Source of the DNA: Candidatus Omnitrophota bacterium
GTDB lineage: Bacteria > Omnitrophota > Gorgyraeia > Zapsychrales > Fredricksoniimonadaceae
Direction of reading: 5' to 3'
DNA length: 51,814 nt
Assembly: GCA_015232565.1 (NCBI GenBank)
Contig: JADFZK010000019.1
Span: 1-51,814, forward strand
The position numbers were made by a program, and so were the translations under genes. How positions within the stretch are numbered: position 1 is the first letter of the stretch; each line of letters begins with the position of its first letter. This document shows positions 16,459 to 24,389 of the stretch, piece by piece. The notes under the pieces are model-generated. The model had not been told where the DNA came from. It searched no databases and saw nothing but the letters and a program-made list of their open reading frames with translations.

Positions 16459-17067
16459 TTATTTTGAATACAACTCAATGATCAACTGTTCATTAACCGG
16501 CAATGAAATGTCTTCCCGGGAAGGGATACGTATCACTTTACCCTTGAAAGCCGCGCTGTCAGCCTGTAGCCATGCCGGGACAGCCCAACCATCATTCAGA
16601 TCAAGATTCTTTTTAAGGTACTTGGTAGTCGCATCCTTGACCGAGAAACTGATCTCGTCACCCACCTTGACCGGGGCCGAAGCAATATTTACTTTACGGC
16701 CATTTACACGCACCAGACCATGACTTACGATCTGCCGCGCCTGTGCACGCGTAATAGCAAAACCCAGACGATAAACCACATTATCCAGCCGGGTCTCGAG
16801 ATATTGTAACAATACTGTGCCGGTTACACCCTTGGCCGCGGTAGCCTTAAGGTAATAATTCTTAAACTGCTTTTCAAGAATACCATAAATACGCTTTGCC
16901 TTCTGCTTTTCACGCAGCTGCAAACCATAGTTGGAAAGTTTGCCCCGGCGGAACCCATGCTGGCCCGGAGGTGCTTCGCGCTTGTCTAGCGACCAGCGCT
17001 TCTTGAGGCCGAGATTAACGCCCTCTCTTCTTGAAAGCCTGCAACGTGGACCGGTATAACGTGCCAT
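16459..17067 (-). CDS. rpsD: 30S ribosomal protein S4
   Basis: S4 is a primary 16S rRNA binder that nucleates 30S assembly. The 202 residues include the N-terminal MARYTGPRCRLSRREG, the REAPPGQHGFRRGKLSNYGLQLREKQK segment (given here in part) and the S4 RNA-binding domain (ETRLDNVVYRLGFA, then HGLVRVNGRKVN). Only one cysteine lies in the N-terminal region, so it is the zinc-free type. A Shine-Dalgarno AAGGAG precedes the ATG. The 354-bp gap upstream holds a repeat array. Confidence 0.97.
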   Translation of the reverse strand: MARYTGPRCRLSRREGVNLGLKKRWSLDKREAPPGQHGFRRGKLSNYGLQLREKQKAKRIYGILEKQFKNYYLKATAAKGVTGTVLLQYLETRLDNVVYRLGFAITRAQARQIVSHGLVRVNGRKVNIASAPVKVGDEISFSVKDATTKYLKKNLDLNDGWAVPAWLQADSAAFKGKVIRIPSREDISLPVNEQLIIELYSK

Positions 17068-17078
17068 GAATTAACTCC

Positions 17079-17155
17079 TTAAAAATTTTTCTCCGAAAAA
17101 TTTTTAACTTCCAACTGCCGCGACAGGCCAACAGCCTGACGGGCAGTTGGAAGTT
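17079..17155 (-). repeat. Composite AT/GC hairpin element (copy 2)
   Basis: AAAAATTTTT (17081-17090), CTCCG, AAAAATTTTT (17096-17105) is followed directly by a 50-bp hairpin. Its perfect 14-base arms are AACTTCCAACTGCC (17106-17119) and GGCAGTTGGAAGTT (17142-17155), and its inner core is CAGGC-CAACA-GCCTG. It shares layout and length with 23580-23655 and 24311-24388. It forms the rpsD-proximal end of the tandem array. Confidence 0.75.
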
Positions 17156-17415
17156 AATTATAGATATAAAACCTTTTACTACACACTTCGCTAACAGGCC
17201 AACAGCCTGACGGGCGGTTGGGAGTTAATTATAGATGTAAAACCTTTTACTACATACTTCATTAACAGGCCAACAGCCTGACGGCAGTTGGAAGTTAATT
17301 GTAGATATAAACCTTTTTACTACCTGGTACCCTAACAGCCAACAGCCTGACGGGCGGTTGGGAGTTAATTATAGATTTAAAACCTTTTACAACTTACATC
17401 GCTAAGAGGCCAACA
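17123..17415. repeat. ~71-bp tandem repeat array between rpsK and rpsD
   Basis: Four full units and one partial begin at 17123, 17194, 17265, 17334 and 17405, giving periods of 71, 71, 69 and 71 bp. Each unit carries ACAGGCCAACAGCCTGACGG, then G(G/A)TTGG(G/A)AGTTAATT, an A/T-rich stretch and CCTTTTACTACA. The last motif is shared with the composite hairpin at 24311-24388 (TTTTACTACA). Units differ by scattered substitutions and a two-base deletion. The array fills nearly all of a 354-bp gap that is usually short in other bacteria. Three units have TATAAT on the minus strand, but no good -35 partner is visible. I see no gene in it. Confidence 0.9.
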
Positions 17416-17421
17416 AGAATT

Positions 17422-17862
17422 TTATACTCTTCTCTTTTTACGCGGGCGACAACCGTTATGCGGTATAGGTGTAACGTCGCGAATGGAAGTTACCTGTAAT
17501 CCAGCCGCAGCCAACGCTCTGATAGCAGATTCACGTCCAGTGCCCGGACCCTTAACCAAAACTTCCAAAGTCTCGATCCCCAGATCCTTAGCACGCTTGG
17601 CCGCTTCCCCTGCCGCAACCTGCGCCGCAAAAGGCGTAGATTTCTTGGAGCCGGTAAAACCACAAACGCCAGGTGTAGACCAGACAATAGTATTGCCCTG
17701 CTTGTCGGTAATGGTAATGATCGTATTATTAAAAGTCGCACGTATCATCGCCACTCCGCTAGTAACGCCTTTAAGGGAGCGTTTTTTAGCCTTAGCCTTG
17801 CGCGAGGCAGTCTTGCTCTGAGCCTGTGCCTGTTGAGTCTGTTGCTTATTTTCTTTTGCCAT
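17422..17862 (-). CDS. rpsK: 30S ribosomal protein S11
   Basis: S11 lies on the 30S platform near the E site. The 146 residues include an unusual glutamine, alanine and lysine-rich N-terminal extension of about 30 residues ([15 protein letters not shown]). The conserved fold follows: [36 protein letters not shown] and the C-terminal [14 protein letters not shown] chose the ATG at 17862, which has GGAG nine bases upstream, over one 15 bases earlier. Confidence 0.96.
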   Translation of the reverse strand: MAKENKQQTQQAQAQSKTASRKAKAKKRSLKGVTSGVAMIRATFNNTIITITDKQGNTIVWSTPGVCGFTGSKKSTPFAAQVAAGEAAKRAKDLGIETLEVLVKGPGTGRESAIRALAAAGLQVTSIRDVTPIPHNGCRPRKKRRV

Positions 17863-17872
17863 AAAAAACTGC

Positions 17873-17935
17873 TCCAAAATTTTATTGTACTCGAGAACGT
17901 ATCGCCAGCCCTTTAGGCAGACGGCAGACTACGAA
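17873..17935 (-). repeat. Degenerate composite hairpin element between rpsM and rpsK
   Basis: An AAAATTTTATTGTACT stretch is followed by CGTATCGCC ... GGCAGACTACG with short complementary arms (CGTA/TACG, GCC/GGC). The core CCCTTTAGGCAGACGGC resembles the CCCAATAGGCCGACGGC core at 8958-8983. It fits the family layout but is too degraded for certainty. Confidence 0.35.
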
Positions 17936-17944
17936 TTACCAATA

Positions 17945-18325
17945 CTATTTCTCTTCCTTCTTCTTCATGCCGCCCACAGTTTGCTTGCGCCCTTTGCGTG
18001 TGCGCGAATTTGTCCGCGTACGTTGACCACGGCACGGCAAACCTTTACGATGCCTTAAACCACGGTAGGATCCCATATCCATATGCTGACGGATATTTTG
18101 ATTTACTTCGCGGCGCAGGTCACCCTCGACCACATAGTTCTTCTGAATAACAGCCACGATCTTGGCGATCTCGTCTTCAGTAAGATCCTTGGAACGCTTG
18201 TTAAGGTCAATGCCCGTGACCGTCAAGATCTTTACCGCAATCGCCGGACCAATGCCGTAAATATACTGTAAAGCGATCTCAATACGTTTTTCTTTGGGCA
18301 GGTCTATACCTAAGATTCTTGCCAT
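17945..18325 (-). CDS. rpsM: 30S ribosomal protein S13
   Basis: S13 forms intersubunit bridges and contacts P-site tRNA. The 126 residues start [19 protein letters not shown] and have the helix-two-turn-helix core ([14 protein letters not shown]). The basic tail has [18 protein letters not shown], followed by a lysine and glutamate-rich end. The order rpmJ-rpsM-rpsK-rpsD is canonical. Confidence 0.97.
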   Translation of the reverse strand: MARILGIDLPKEKRIEIALQYIYGIGPAIAVKILTVTGIDLNKRSKDLTEDEIAKIVAVIQKNYVVEGDLRREVNQNIRQHMDMGSYRGLRHRKGLPCRGQRTRTNSRTRKGRKQTVGGMKKKEEK

Positions 18326-18330
18326 ACTTC

Positions 18331-18444
18331 CTATCCTTGTCTTTGCTTATGTTTAGGGTTCTCGCAGATCACACGAACCACGCGTTCACGCCGAACGATC
18401 TTGCACTTATTGCAGATCCTTTTAACCGATGATTTAACTTTCAT
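18331..18444 (-). CDS. rpmJ: 50S ribosomal protein L36
   Basis: This 37-residue gene is easily missed. Its product reads [20 protein letters not shown] and ends [10 protein letters not shown]. Zinc-ribbon ligands are visible as CNKC, then a cysteine and a histidine ([10 protein letters not shown]), matching L36 of the zinc-binding type. It sits two bases after infA and five before rpsM, the usual place. Confidence 0.97.
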   Translation of the reverse strand: MKVKSSVKRICNKCKIVRRERVVRVICENPKHKQRQG

Positions 18445-18445
18445 T

Positions 18446-18664
18446 TTACTTATTCCTGTAAGTGATACGCCCGCGGGAAAGATCATAAGGCGTCAACTCA
18501 ACCTTAACCTTATCGCCCGGAAGAATGCGGATAAAATGCATGCGCATCTTCCCCGAAACATGCGCCAGGACCTTATGCCCATTGTCGAGAACCACCCGAA
18601 ACATTGCGTTAGGCAATGCTTCTTCAACAACGCCCTCAACTTCTATAAGGTCTTCTCTGGCCAT
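18446..18664 (-). CDS. infA: Translation initiation factor IF-1
   Basis: IF-1 binds the 30S A site during initiation. The 72-residue OB fold begins [20 protein letters not shown] and contains [20 protein letters not shown] and a C-terminal LSRGRITYR. Length and motifs are standard. It abuts map (no gap) and rpmJ (one base). Confidence 0.98.
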   Translation of the reverse strand: MAREDLIEVEGVVEEALPNAMFRVVLDNGHKVLAHVSGKMRMHFIRILPGDKVKVELTPYDLSRGRITYRNK

Positions 18665-19426
18665 TTATTTTACCGTTAAGATCAAAGGTCCCGATTCCGT
18701 TATCGCGACCGAATGTTCAAAATGAGCCGATGGTTTCTTGTCCGCGGTTATCGCAGTCCATCCATCGCTTAATACTTTGGTCCTGGCCAAACCCATATTC
18801 ACCATGGGTTCAATCGCAAAAACCATCCCGGTCTTTAAAAGCGGCCCATGATTAGGCGAACCGTAGTTAGGGATCTCCGGATCCTCATGCAATTTGCGTC
18901 CAATCCCGTGCCCAACAAAATCTCGCACTACCGAGAATCCTTTAGACTCGACATAAGACTGAATCGCAAACGAAATATCAGAAAGCCTGTTGCCTGCCCT
19001 CGCCTTGGCAATTCCATGCAATAAAGCCTGGCGAGTAACATCCAAAAGCTTCTGCCGGTTAGGCTCAAGGATACCGACTGCCAGTGTAACGGCCATATCA
19101 GAATAATAATTCTGAAAAATAATGCCGATATCCACACCGACTATATCGCCGTCTTTCAAAACTCGCTTGCCTGGTATACCATGAATAACTTCTTCATTAA
19201 CCGAAATACAAGCACAAGCCGGAAAGCCGCGATACCCCTTGAAAGCCGCAACTACGTTGTTTCTTTTAATGAGCGAATCGGCGACCTGGTCCACTTCTCC
19301 AGTAGTCATTCCGACTTTTACCGAATTCTTTATCTCTTCAAAAATATCGGCCAATATCCTGCCGCCTTCCCGCAGGATAAGCAACTCCTCGGGAGTCTTA
19401 ATACGGATATCAGTATTTTTTCCCAT
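18665..19426 (-). CDS. map: Methionine aminopeptidase, type I
   Basis: This cytosolic enzyme removes the initiator methionine from new proteins. The 253-residue pita-bread fold shows the five metal ligands: two aspartates (DIVGVDIG and YYSDMAVT), a histidine (FVGHGIGRKLHE) and two glutamates (FAIEPMV and AHFEHSVAI). There is no N-terminal zinc extension, so it is the short type Ia form. It overlaps adk by 17 bases and abuts infA. Confidence 0.97.
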   Translation of the reverse strand: MGKNTDIRIKTPEELLILREGGRILADIFEEIKNSVKVGMTTGEVDQVADSLIKRNNVVAAFKGYRGFPACACISVNEEVIHGIPGKRVLKDGDIVGVDIGIIFQNYYSDMAVTLAVGILEPNRQKLLDVTRQALLHGIAKARAGNRLSDISFAIQSYVESKGFSVVRDFVGHGIGRKLHEDPEIPNYGSPNHGPLLKTGMVFAIEPMVNMGLARTKVLSDGWTAITADKKPSAHFEHSVAITESGPLILTVK

Positions 19427-20066
19427 TCAATATCGCGATCAGCGCCTTACGCACATCATCAGCACCAGTGTCGGCGTTGACCGTTTTAAGTTTGCCTTGT
19501 GCCTTATAGAAATCGATTATCGGCTTGGTCTGTTCATTGTAAACCGACATACGCTTCATGATCGTTTCAGTATTATCATCAGTCCGCTGATAAAGCTCAC
19601 TGCCACAAGAATCACAGACGCCCTCTTTTTTAGAAGGCATATTTGTTAAATGAAATAATGCGCCGCACTTCCGGCAAACACGCCGGCCGGTCAATCTCTG
19701 CAAGACCACATTAACCGAAGCTTCCATGTAAAGAGCAAAGTTTACTGCCAAACCATTCGCGGCCAGAACTTTATCCAGATCGCTAGCTTGGGCACTGGTA
19801 CGCGGAAAACCATCAAACATGTACCCTTTGTTATCCGCAGCAGTCGCTTTAACTTTACCCTCAATCATACGGGTGACGACTTCATCCGGGACCAATCCGC
19901 CAGATTCAACATAACTTTTAATCTCTAGACCTATTGCTGTTCCACCCTTGATCTCGGCTCTGATTAAATCCCCGGTAGATATATGGTGGACACCAAGCTC
20001 ATCTTTAATTGCGCCAGCCAAAGTTCCTTTGCCCGCGCCAGGAGCGCCCAAAAGTACTATTATCAT
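19410..20066 (-). CDS. adk: Adenylate kinase
   Basis: It interconverts AMP and ATP with two ADP. The 218 residues have the P-loop GAPGAGKGT (7-15), the FPRTSAQASDLDK motif and a long lid domain. The lid carries four zinc cysteines (CRKC near residue 130 and CDSC about 20 residues later), as in thermostable and Gram-positive types. It overlaps secY by ATGA and map by 17 bases. Confidence 0.97.
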   Translation of the reverse strand: MIIVLLGAPGAGKGTLAGAIKDELGVHHISTGDLIRAEIKGGTAIGLEIKSYVESGGLVPDEVVTRMIEGKVKATAADNKGYMFDGFPRTSAQASDLDKVLAANGLAVNFALYMEASVNVVLQRLTGRRVCRKCGALFHLTNMPSKKEGVCDSCGSELYQRTDDNTETIMKRMSVYNEQTKPIIDFYKAQGKLKTVNADTGADDVRKALIAILNGKKY

Positions 20067-21424
20067 CTTCTACCCCTTAAATGTCCTGACTGCATAAAAC
20101 CTTCATAATTATACATTTGCAAGTGCGATTCAACCTGCTTCATAGTATCAAGCATGACACCAACAGTGATTAAAATACCTGTACCACCAAAGAATGAAGC
20201 TACTAAATACGGCACTTTAGCCGACGCCATTATCGCGTCAGGCATAATAGCGATACAACAAATGAAAGTAGCTCCAGCCAAAGTAATGCGCGTCAAAACA
20301 AAATCCAGATAATCAGCGGTATCTTTACCAGGACGAATCCCAGAAACAAAACCACCGTGTTTCTTTAAGTTTTCGGCAACATCTACAGGATTAAAAACTA
20401 TAGCTGTATAAAAATAGCAAAAGAAAACTATAAGCCCGGCATAAAGTGAGTAATATAAGAAATTCCCTCTTGACAAAAAAGCCGCGACAGTAGTCATGCC
20501 CTGAGCCGGTATAAAACTTGCCAACGTTGCCGGGAAAAGCAAAATAGATTGCGCGAAAATAATTGCAATAATGCCTGCAGTGTCCACTTTAAGAGGAATA
20601 AAAGTGCTTTGTCCCCCAACAGTTTTATTGCCCACAGTCCGGCGAGCATACTGTACAGGTATACGACGCTGAGCCTGGGTCACTAAAGTAGTGGTTACAA
20701 CGACAGTTACAAAAAAGAACAATAACATCAAAAGTGTCATCGGCTGTATTTGCGCACCACCCACACCTTTGGTAGTAAGCAATCTAAAGGTCTGCTCGAC
20801 CGCCGCCGGTGCCGCCGAAAGTATACCGGCAGTAATGATAAGAGACATGCCGTTACCTACGCCACGCTCCTGAATGCGCTCACCAAGCCACATAATAATT
20901 AGAGTGCCAGTCGTCAAAGTTACGACCGTAGTTAAACGGAATAACCAGCCGGGATTATCAACGATCTGCAAACCTTGAAAAGCCTGAGGGCTCTCGAGCC
21001 AAAGTGCTATAAAAAAAGATTGGATCAAAGCCAATACCACAGTGCCATAACGGGTGAACTGATTGATCTTCTGATGCCCGGCATGCCCTTCTTTTGAAAG
21101 CTTTTCCAAGGAAGGAATTACTGCCGTTAAAAGTTGCATTATAATAGAACTTGATATATATGGCATAACACCCAAAGAGAAAACTGTCAATTTCTCCAAG
21201 GAACGTCCGGAAAACATATTCATTATGGTAAATACGTTCCCACCACCGGTAGTGGCTGCGATTCTTTCAAAGAACTCGGCCAAAGACTTGCCATTAATAC
21301 CAGGCGTCGGGATAAAACAACCCAAACGATAGATCAAAATAATGCCGAGAGTAAAAAGAATCTTCTTGCGAAGATCCTCGATCTTAAAACAGGTTGCCAA
21401 CGCCTTAAAGAATTGAGCGAACAT
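20063..21424 (-). CDS. secY: Protein translocase subunit SecY
   Basis: SecY forms the protein-conducting channel in the inner membrane with SecE (encoded at 45469-45654). The 453-residue protein has ten hydrophobic spans. The family motifs RLGCFIPTPGING, MPYISSSIIMQLL, TRYGTVVLA and GIRPGKDTADYL are present. It lies between rplO and adk. Both secreted modular proteins in this window would pass through it. Confidence 0.97.
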   Translation of the reverse strand: MFAQFFKALATCFKIEDLRKKILFTLGIILIYRLGCFIPTPGINGKSLAEFFERIAATTGGGNVFTIMNMFSGRSLEKLTVFSLGVMPYISSSIIMQLLTAVIPSLEKLSKEGHAGHQKINQFTRYGTVVLALIQSFFIALWLESPQAFQGLQIVDNPGWLFRLTTVVTLTTGTLIIMWLGERIQERGVGNGMSLIITAGILSAAPAAVEQTFRLLTTKGVGGAQIQPMTLLMLLFFFVTVVVTTTLVTQAQRRIPVQYARRTVGNKTVGGQSTFIPLKVDTAGIIAIIFAQSILLFPATLASFIPAQGMTTVAAFLSRGNFLYYSLYAGLIVFFCYFYTAIVFNPVDVAENLKKHGGFVSGIRPGKDTADYLDFVLTRITLAGATFICCIAIMPDAIMASAKVPYLVASFFGGTGILITVGVMLDTMKQVESHLQMYNYEGFMQSGHLRGRR

Positions 21425-21429
21425 AGATA

Positions 21430-21915
21430 TTATGTTTTGGCTTTCTTGACTTTTGGTTTAGGTTCAGGGCGCTTACCGACCACTTCCGCTTTACCACCGG
21501 CTTTCTTTATCTTCTCCGCCGCATCCGCCGAAAACGCATTAGCCTGCACGGTCAACGCCTTAGTGAGCTCACCGCGTGAAAGGATTTTATAAGGCCTACG
21601 TGAACTGCTCAACAACTTGGCATTCTTTAGCAATTCAACATTAACTGTGGAATTAGCTGCAAAACAATTAAGCGAATCCAGCTGAACAACCTGATAAACA
21701 ATCGGATTGGCAGTATTAAAACCAACCTTGGGCAATCTCCGGATCAAAGGCATCTGACCGCCTTCTGAACCAAGGATTATTCCACGACCAGAGCGGGAAC
21801 GTTGTCCCTTATCTCCACTACCAGACTGTTTTCCCAAGCCCGAAGCCGGACCCCGTCCACGACGAACTTTCTTGGTCCTTGATCCTTTTGGAGCTTTAAT
21901 TTGATGCAGCTGCAT
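21430..21915 (-). CDS. rplO: 50S ribosomal protein L15
   Basis: L15 is a late-assembly 50S protein with a basic extended N-terminus (KGSRTKKVRRGRGPASGLGK). The 161 residues include GSEGGQMPLIRRLPKVGFN and a C-terminal FSADAAEKIKKAGGKAEVV domain. It starts 12 bases after the rpsE stop; the rpmD (L30) gene normally found between them is missing. Confidence 0.97.
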   Translation of the reverse strand: MQLHQIKAPKGSRTKKVRRGRGPASGLGKQSGSGDKGQRSRSGRGIILGSEGGQMPLIRRLPKVGFNTANPIVYQVVQLDSLNCFAANSTVNVELLKNAKLLSSSRRPYKILSRGELTKALTVQANAFSADAAEKIKKAGGKAEVVGKRPEPKPKVKKAKT

Positions 21916-21927
21916 ATTAATAAACCT

Positions 21928-22659
21928 TTAGGTAGTTGCTACGGCGATCTTTACCGGTCTTTTCTTCATCTGGGCAAGACCATCAAACGTAGCTTTAACA
22001 ACATTAAGAGGATTGCTCGAACGATGTACTTTGGTCAAAATATTCTTGATGCCGACTCCATCGCAAATAGCGCGCACAGGGCCAGAAGCGATAACACCAG
22101 TACCGTCAGAAGCCGGCTTTAAAAGAACACGAGTAGCACACCAGGCACCCAGGACTTGATGCGGAACAGTCGTGCCATAAACATTTACCTCTACCATGCA
22201 CTTCTTGGCAGCGTTCATGCCCTTCTTGATAGCGATGGCAACTTCCGCCGCTTTACCGAGTGAATAACCAGCATGACCTTTGCCATCACCAACTACGACG
22301 AGTGCAGTAAAAGATAATTTTGTACCGCCTTTGGTAACTTTCGCCACCCGGCTTATGCGTATGACCTTCTCGATCAAGCCGCTGGACTCTTCCTTTTCCC
22401 GGGGAGGCCGTTGCCCTTTCTTGCCACCGCCGCCGCGACCACCGCGACCGCCGGAATCCCGGCCTCTGCCACCAGCCGCTGCGGCTGGACCGCTAGGCGC
22501 GATATCAGATGAATAAGCAAGTTTCTTTTCTACCTTCTCAACAGACTGCATTACTACCTTTGGTTCAGCACCAGATGGTTGTGCCGCGCCAGACTGCGGA
22601 GCTTTCGAAACCTTGTTTTCCTGGGCAGGAGCACCTGCTTTTATGTCTTTGTCTTCCAT
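21928..22659 (-). CDS. rpsE: 30S ribosomal protein S5 with long N-terminal extension
   Basis: S5 helps decoding accuracy near the A site. The 243-residue product is about 75 longer than usual. The N-terminal ~85 residues are low-complexity, with alanine, proline and glutamine followed by an RGG-rich stretch (GGRGRDSGGRGGRGGGGKKG). The normal fold begins near SSGLIEKVIRISRVAKVTKG and includes GKGHAGYSLGKAAEV and SNPLNVVKATFDGL. RGG stretches often bind RNA; that role here is inference. Confidence 0.96.
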   Translation of the reverse strand: MEDKDIKAGAPAQENKVSKAPQSGAAQPSGAEPKVVMQSVEKVEKKLAYSSDIAPSGPAAAAGGRGRDSGGRGGRGGGGKKGQRPPREKEESSGLIEKVIRISRVAKVTKGGTKLSFTALVVVGDGKGHAGYSLGKAAEVAIAIKKGMNAAKKCMVEVNVYGTTVPHQVLGAWCATRVLLKPASDGTGVIASGPVRAICDGVGIKNILTKVHRSSNPLNVVKATFDGLAQMKKRPVKIAVATT

Positions 22660-22664
22660 ATCAA

Positions 22665-23027
22665 TTAGAATTCCAATCCTGCTTTTCTAGCTGCATCCGC
22701 GAACGCCTTCACCCGGCCATGATACATATATCCGCCGCGGTCGAAGGCCACCTTGCGATACCCCTTGGCGATCGCCTCTTTTCCAAAAGCTTCACCAAGA
22801 ACAGCCGCAGCTTTAATGTTACCACCACTCTTCAGCTGGGTCCTGAGATCCTTGGCCAATGTACTCATCCCCATCAGGACTTTACGCGCAGTATCGTCAA
22901 TAATGGAAGCCGAAATGTTTTTAAGGCTGCGATGCAAACACAAACGCGGACGCTCAGGCGTGCCGACCATTTGCTTTCGGATACGACGATGACGATAGAC
23001 TCTTTTTATTTCAGTGATTTTTGACAT
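22665..23027 (-). CDS. rplR: 50S ribosomal protein L18
   Basis: L18 binds 5S rRNA in the central protuberance. The 120 residues contain RRIRKQMVGTPERPRLCLHR, SLKNISASIIDD and the C-terminal VAFDRGGYMYHGRVKAFAD motif. Length and order (rplF-rplR-rpsE) are standard. Confidence 0.97.
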   Translation of the reverse strand: MSKITEIKRVYRHRRIRKQMVGTPERPRLCLHRSLKNISASIIDDTARKVLMGMSTLAKDLRTQLKSGGNIKAAAVLGEAFGKEAIAKGYRKVAFDRGGYMYHGRVKAFADAARKAGLEF

Positions 23028-23032
23028 AATTA

Positions 23033-23572
23033 TTACTTCGTAGTCGATTTACCTTGTTTTCTCTTAATGATCTCACCTGTATAACGAATACCCTTACCCT
23101 TGTATGGCTCCGGCGGCTTAATACCGCGGATCTTGGCCGCAATCTGACCTAATAAGATCTTGTCCGCACTTTCCAGCTTGATCTCCGTAGGCTTCGGAGA
23201 AGAAATCTTAATACCAGCCGGAACAATAAACTCAACCGGATGACTAAAGCCAAGGCTTAAACCAAGTTTCTGCCCGGTAACCTGTGCACGAAAACCTATA
23301 CCCTGAATCTCAAGATCCTTAAAATGCCCCTTGGTAACGCCAATGATCATATTCTTGAGCAAGGACCTGATAGTGCCATGGTTAGCCTTGTTCTGCTTCG
23401 CATCATTTACGCGCGATACTATTACCCCTTTATCGCCTTGCTCAACTTTAATGCCAAGGGGTAATGCAAGCGTAAGCTTGCCTTTAGGGCCCTCCATATT
23501 AACAGAGGTCAATGTAATAGCCAGCTTTACTTCTTTAGGTAATTCTAATGGGATCTTACCAATTCGTGACAT
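23033..23572 (-). CDS. rplF: 50S ribosomal protein L6
   Basis: L6 lies near the factor-binding site of the 50S subunit. The 179 residues form two similar domains, starting MSRIGKIPLELPKEVKL and ending with the signature KPPEPYKGKGIRYTGEIIKR. The upstream gap to rpsH holds a composite hairpin element. Confidence 0.97.
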   Translation of the reverse strand: MSRIGKIPLELPKEVKLAITLTSVNMEGPKGKLTLALPLGIKVEQGDKGVIVSRVNDAKQNKANHGTIRSLLKNMIIGVTKGHFKDLEIQGIGFRAQVTGQKLGLSLGFSHPVEFIVPAGIKISSPKPTEIKLESADKILLGQIAAKIRGIKPPEPYKGKGIRYTGEIIKRKQGKSTTK

Positions 23573-23579
23573 AAGTTCC

Positions 23580-23655
23580 TTAAAAATAATTCTACAATAA
23601 AATTTTAACTTCTTACCGTCAATTATCCCTAAGGGATAACCAGCGGAATTGAGTT
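23580..23655 (-). repeat. Composite AT/GC hairpin element (copy 3)
   Basis: The A/T part is TTAAAAATAATTCTACAATA followed by AAATTTTAA. A 49-bp hairpin-like segment follows (23607-23655), with outer ends AACT/GAGTT, inner arms ACCG/CGG and a core TTATCCCT-A-AGGGATAA (eight-base stem). It fills the gap between the rpsH stop and the rplF start. Confidence 0.6.
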
Positions 23656-23659
23656 ACCA

Positions 23660-24055
23660 TCACCAAATGTAACAGAGTACTTCGCCGCCGATTTTAAGTT
23701 TGCGCGCTTCTTTATCGTCGATAATACCCTTCGAAGTGGAAATAATTGCCTTCCCTAATCCACTTAAAACTCGCGGAATCTCGGTATGGTCAACGTAAAC
23801 ACGCAACCCTGACCGGGACACTCTCTTGATGCCGGTAATAACCGACTTCTTGTTTTCATATTTGAGAAAGATCTTTAAGACTCCCTGCTTGTTATCCTTC
23901 AGCAAGCGGAAATCTTCTATATAGCCATCCTGCTTAAATATATGAAGGATTTTCTCCAAAAGTTTGGAGGCGGGTACATCCACAGTCTCATGACGAACTT
24001 TGAGAGCATTACGGATTATCGTTAACATGTTTGCGATCGGATCAATGACTGACAT
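23660..24055 (-). CDS. rpsH: 30S ribosomal protein S8
   Basis: S8 is a primary binder of 16S rRNA helix 21, and in many bacteria it represses the spc operon. The 131 residues start MSVIDPIANMLTIIRNAL and have the C-terminal STSKGIIDDKEARKLKIGGE motif. No obvious rRNA-mimic operator was identified by eye. Confidence 0.97.
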   Translation of the reverse strand: MSVIDPIANMLTIIRNALKVRHETVDVPASKLLEKILHIFKQDGYIEDFRLLKDNKQGVLKIFLKYENKKSVITGIKRVSRSGLRVYVDHTEIPRVLSGLGKAIISTSKGIIDDKEARKLKIGGEVLCYIW

Positions 24056-24107
24056 CGTTTAAAACCTCATTTCATATTTCGTAAAAAAACTTATTCTGAA
24101 CACCAAA

Positions 24108-24293
24108 CTACCAACTGGCCTTCTTCACGCCAGGGATTTCACCCTTCCAGGCCATCTCACGAAAACAAAGACGGCAAATACCAAAGCGACGCATAAAAGC
24201 TCTGGGACGACCGCATATGCGGCAACGACGATGTGCCCGGGTGGAAAACTTTGGTGCAACCTTAGACTTGTTGATCAACGCTTTTTTCGCCAT
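24108..24293 (-). CDS. rpsN: 30S ribosomal protein S14, zinc-binding (type Z)
   Basis: The 61-residue short form has two cysteine pairs, CRIC and CRLC, 12 residues apart, forming a zinc ribbon ([20 protein letters not shown]). It ends GVKKASW, as in type Z proteins. S14 assembles in the 30S head. A composite hairpin lies just upstream. Confidence 0.97.
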   Translation of the reverse strand: MAKKALINKSKVAPKFSTRAHRRCRICGRPRAFMRRFGICRLCFREMAWKGEIPGVKKASW

Positions 24294-24310
24294 AAACCTT
24301 ATTTACCCTC

Positions 24311-24388
24311 TTAAAAATTTTACTACATGAAAATTTTTAACTCGCAACCGTTACGCTATCCCTCCGGGATAAAGGTCGGTCGGGAGTT
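24311..24388 (-). repeat. Composite AT/GC hairpin element (copy 4)
   Basis: TTAAAAATTTT (24311-24321), ACTACATG, AAAATTTTTAA (24330-24340) is a perfect 11-base inverted repeat. The adjoining 50-bp segment (24339-24388) has outer arms AACTC/GAGTT, inner arms ACCG/CGGT and a core TATCCC-TCC-GGGATA. It lies between the rplE stop and the rpsN start. It shares the TTTTACTACA motif with every unit of the 17123-17415 array. Confidence 0.7.
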
Positions 24389-24389
24389 A

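Noticed and set aside
17123-17415. CRISPR array
   Set aside because: The periodicity of ~71 bp covers the whole unit; there are no unique spacers between short repeats and no cas genes.
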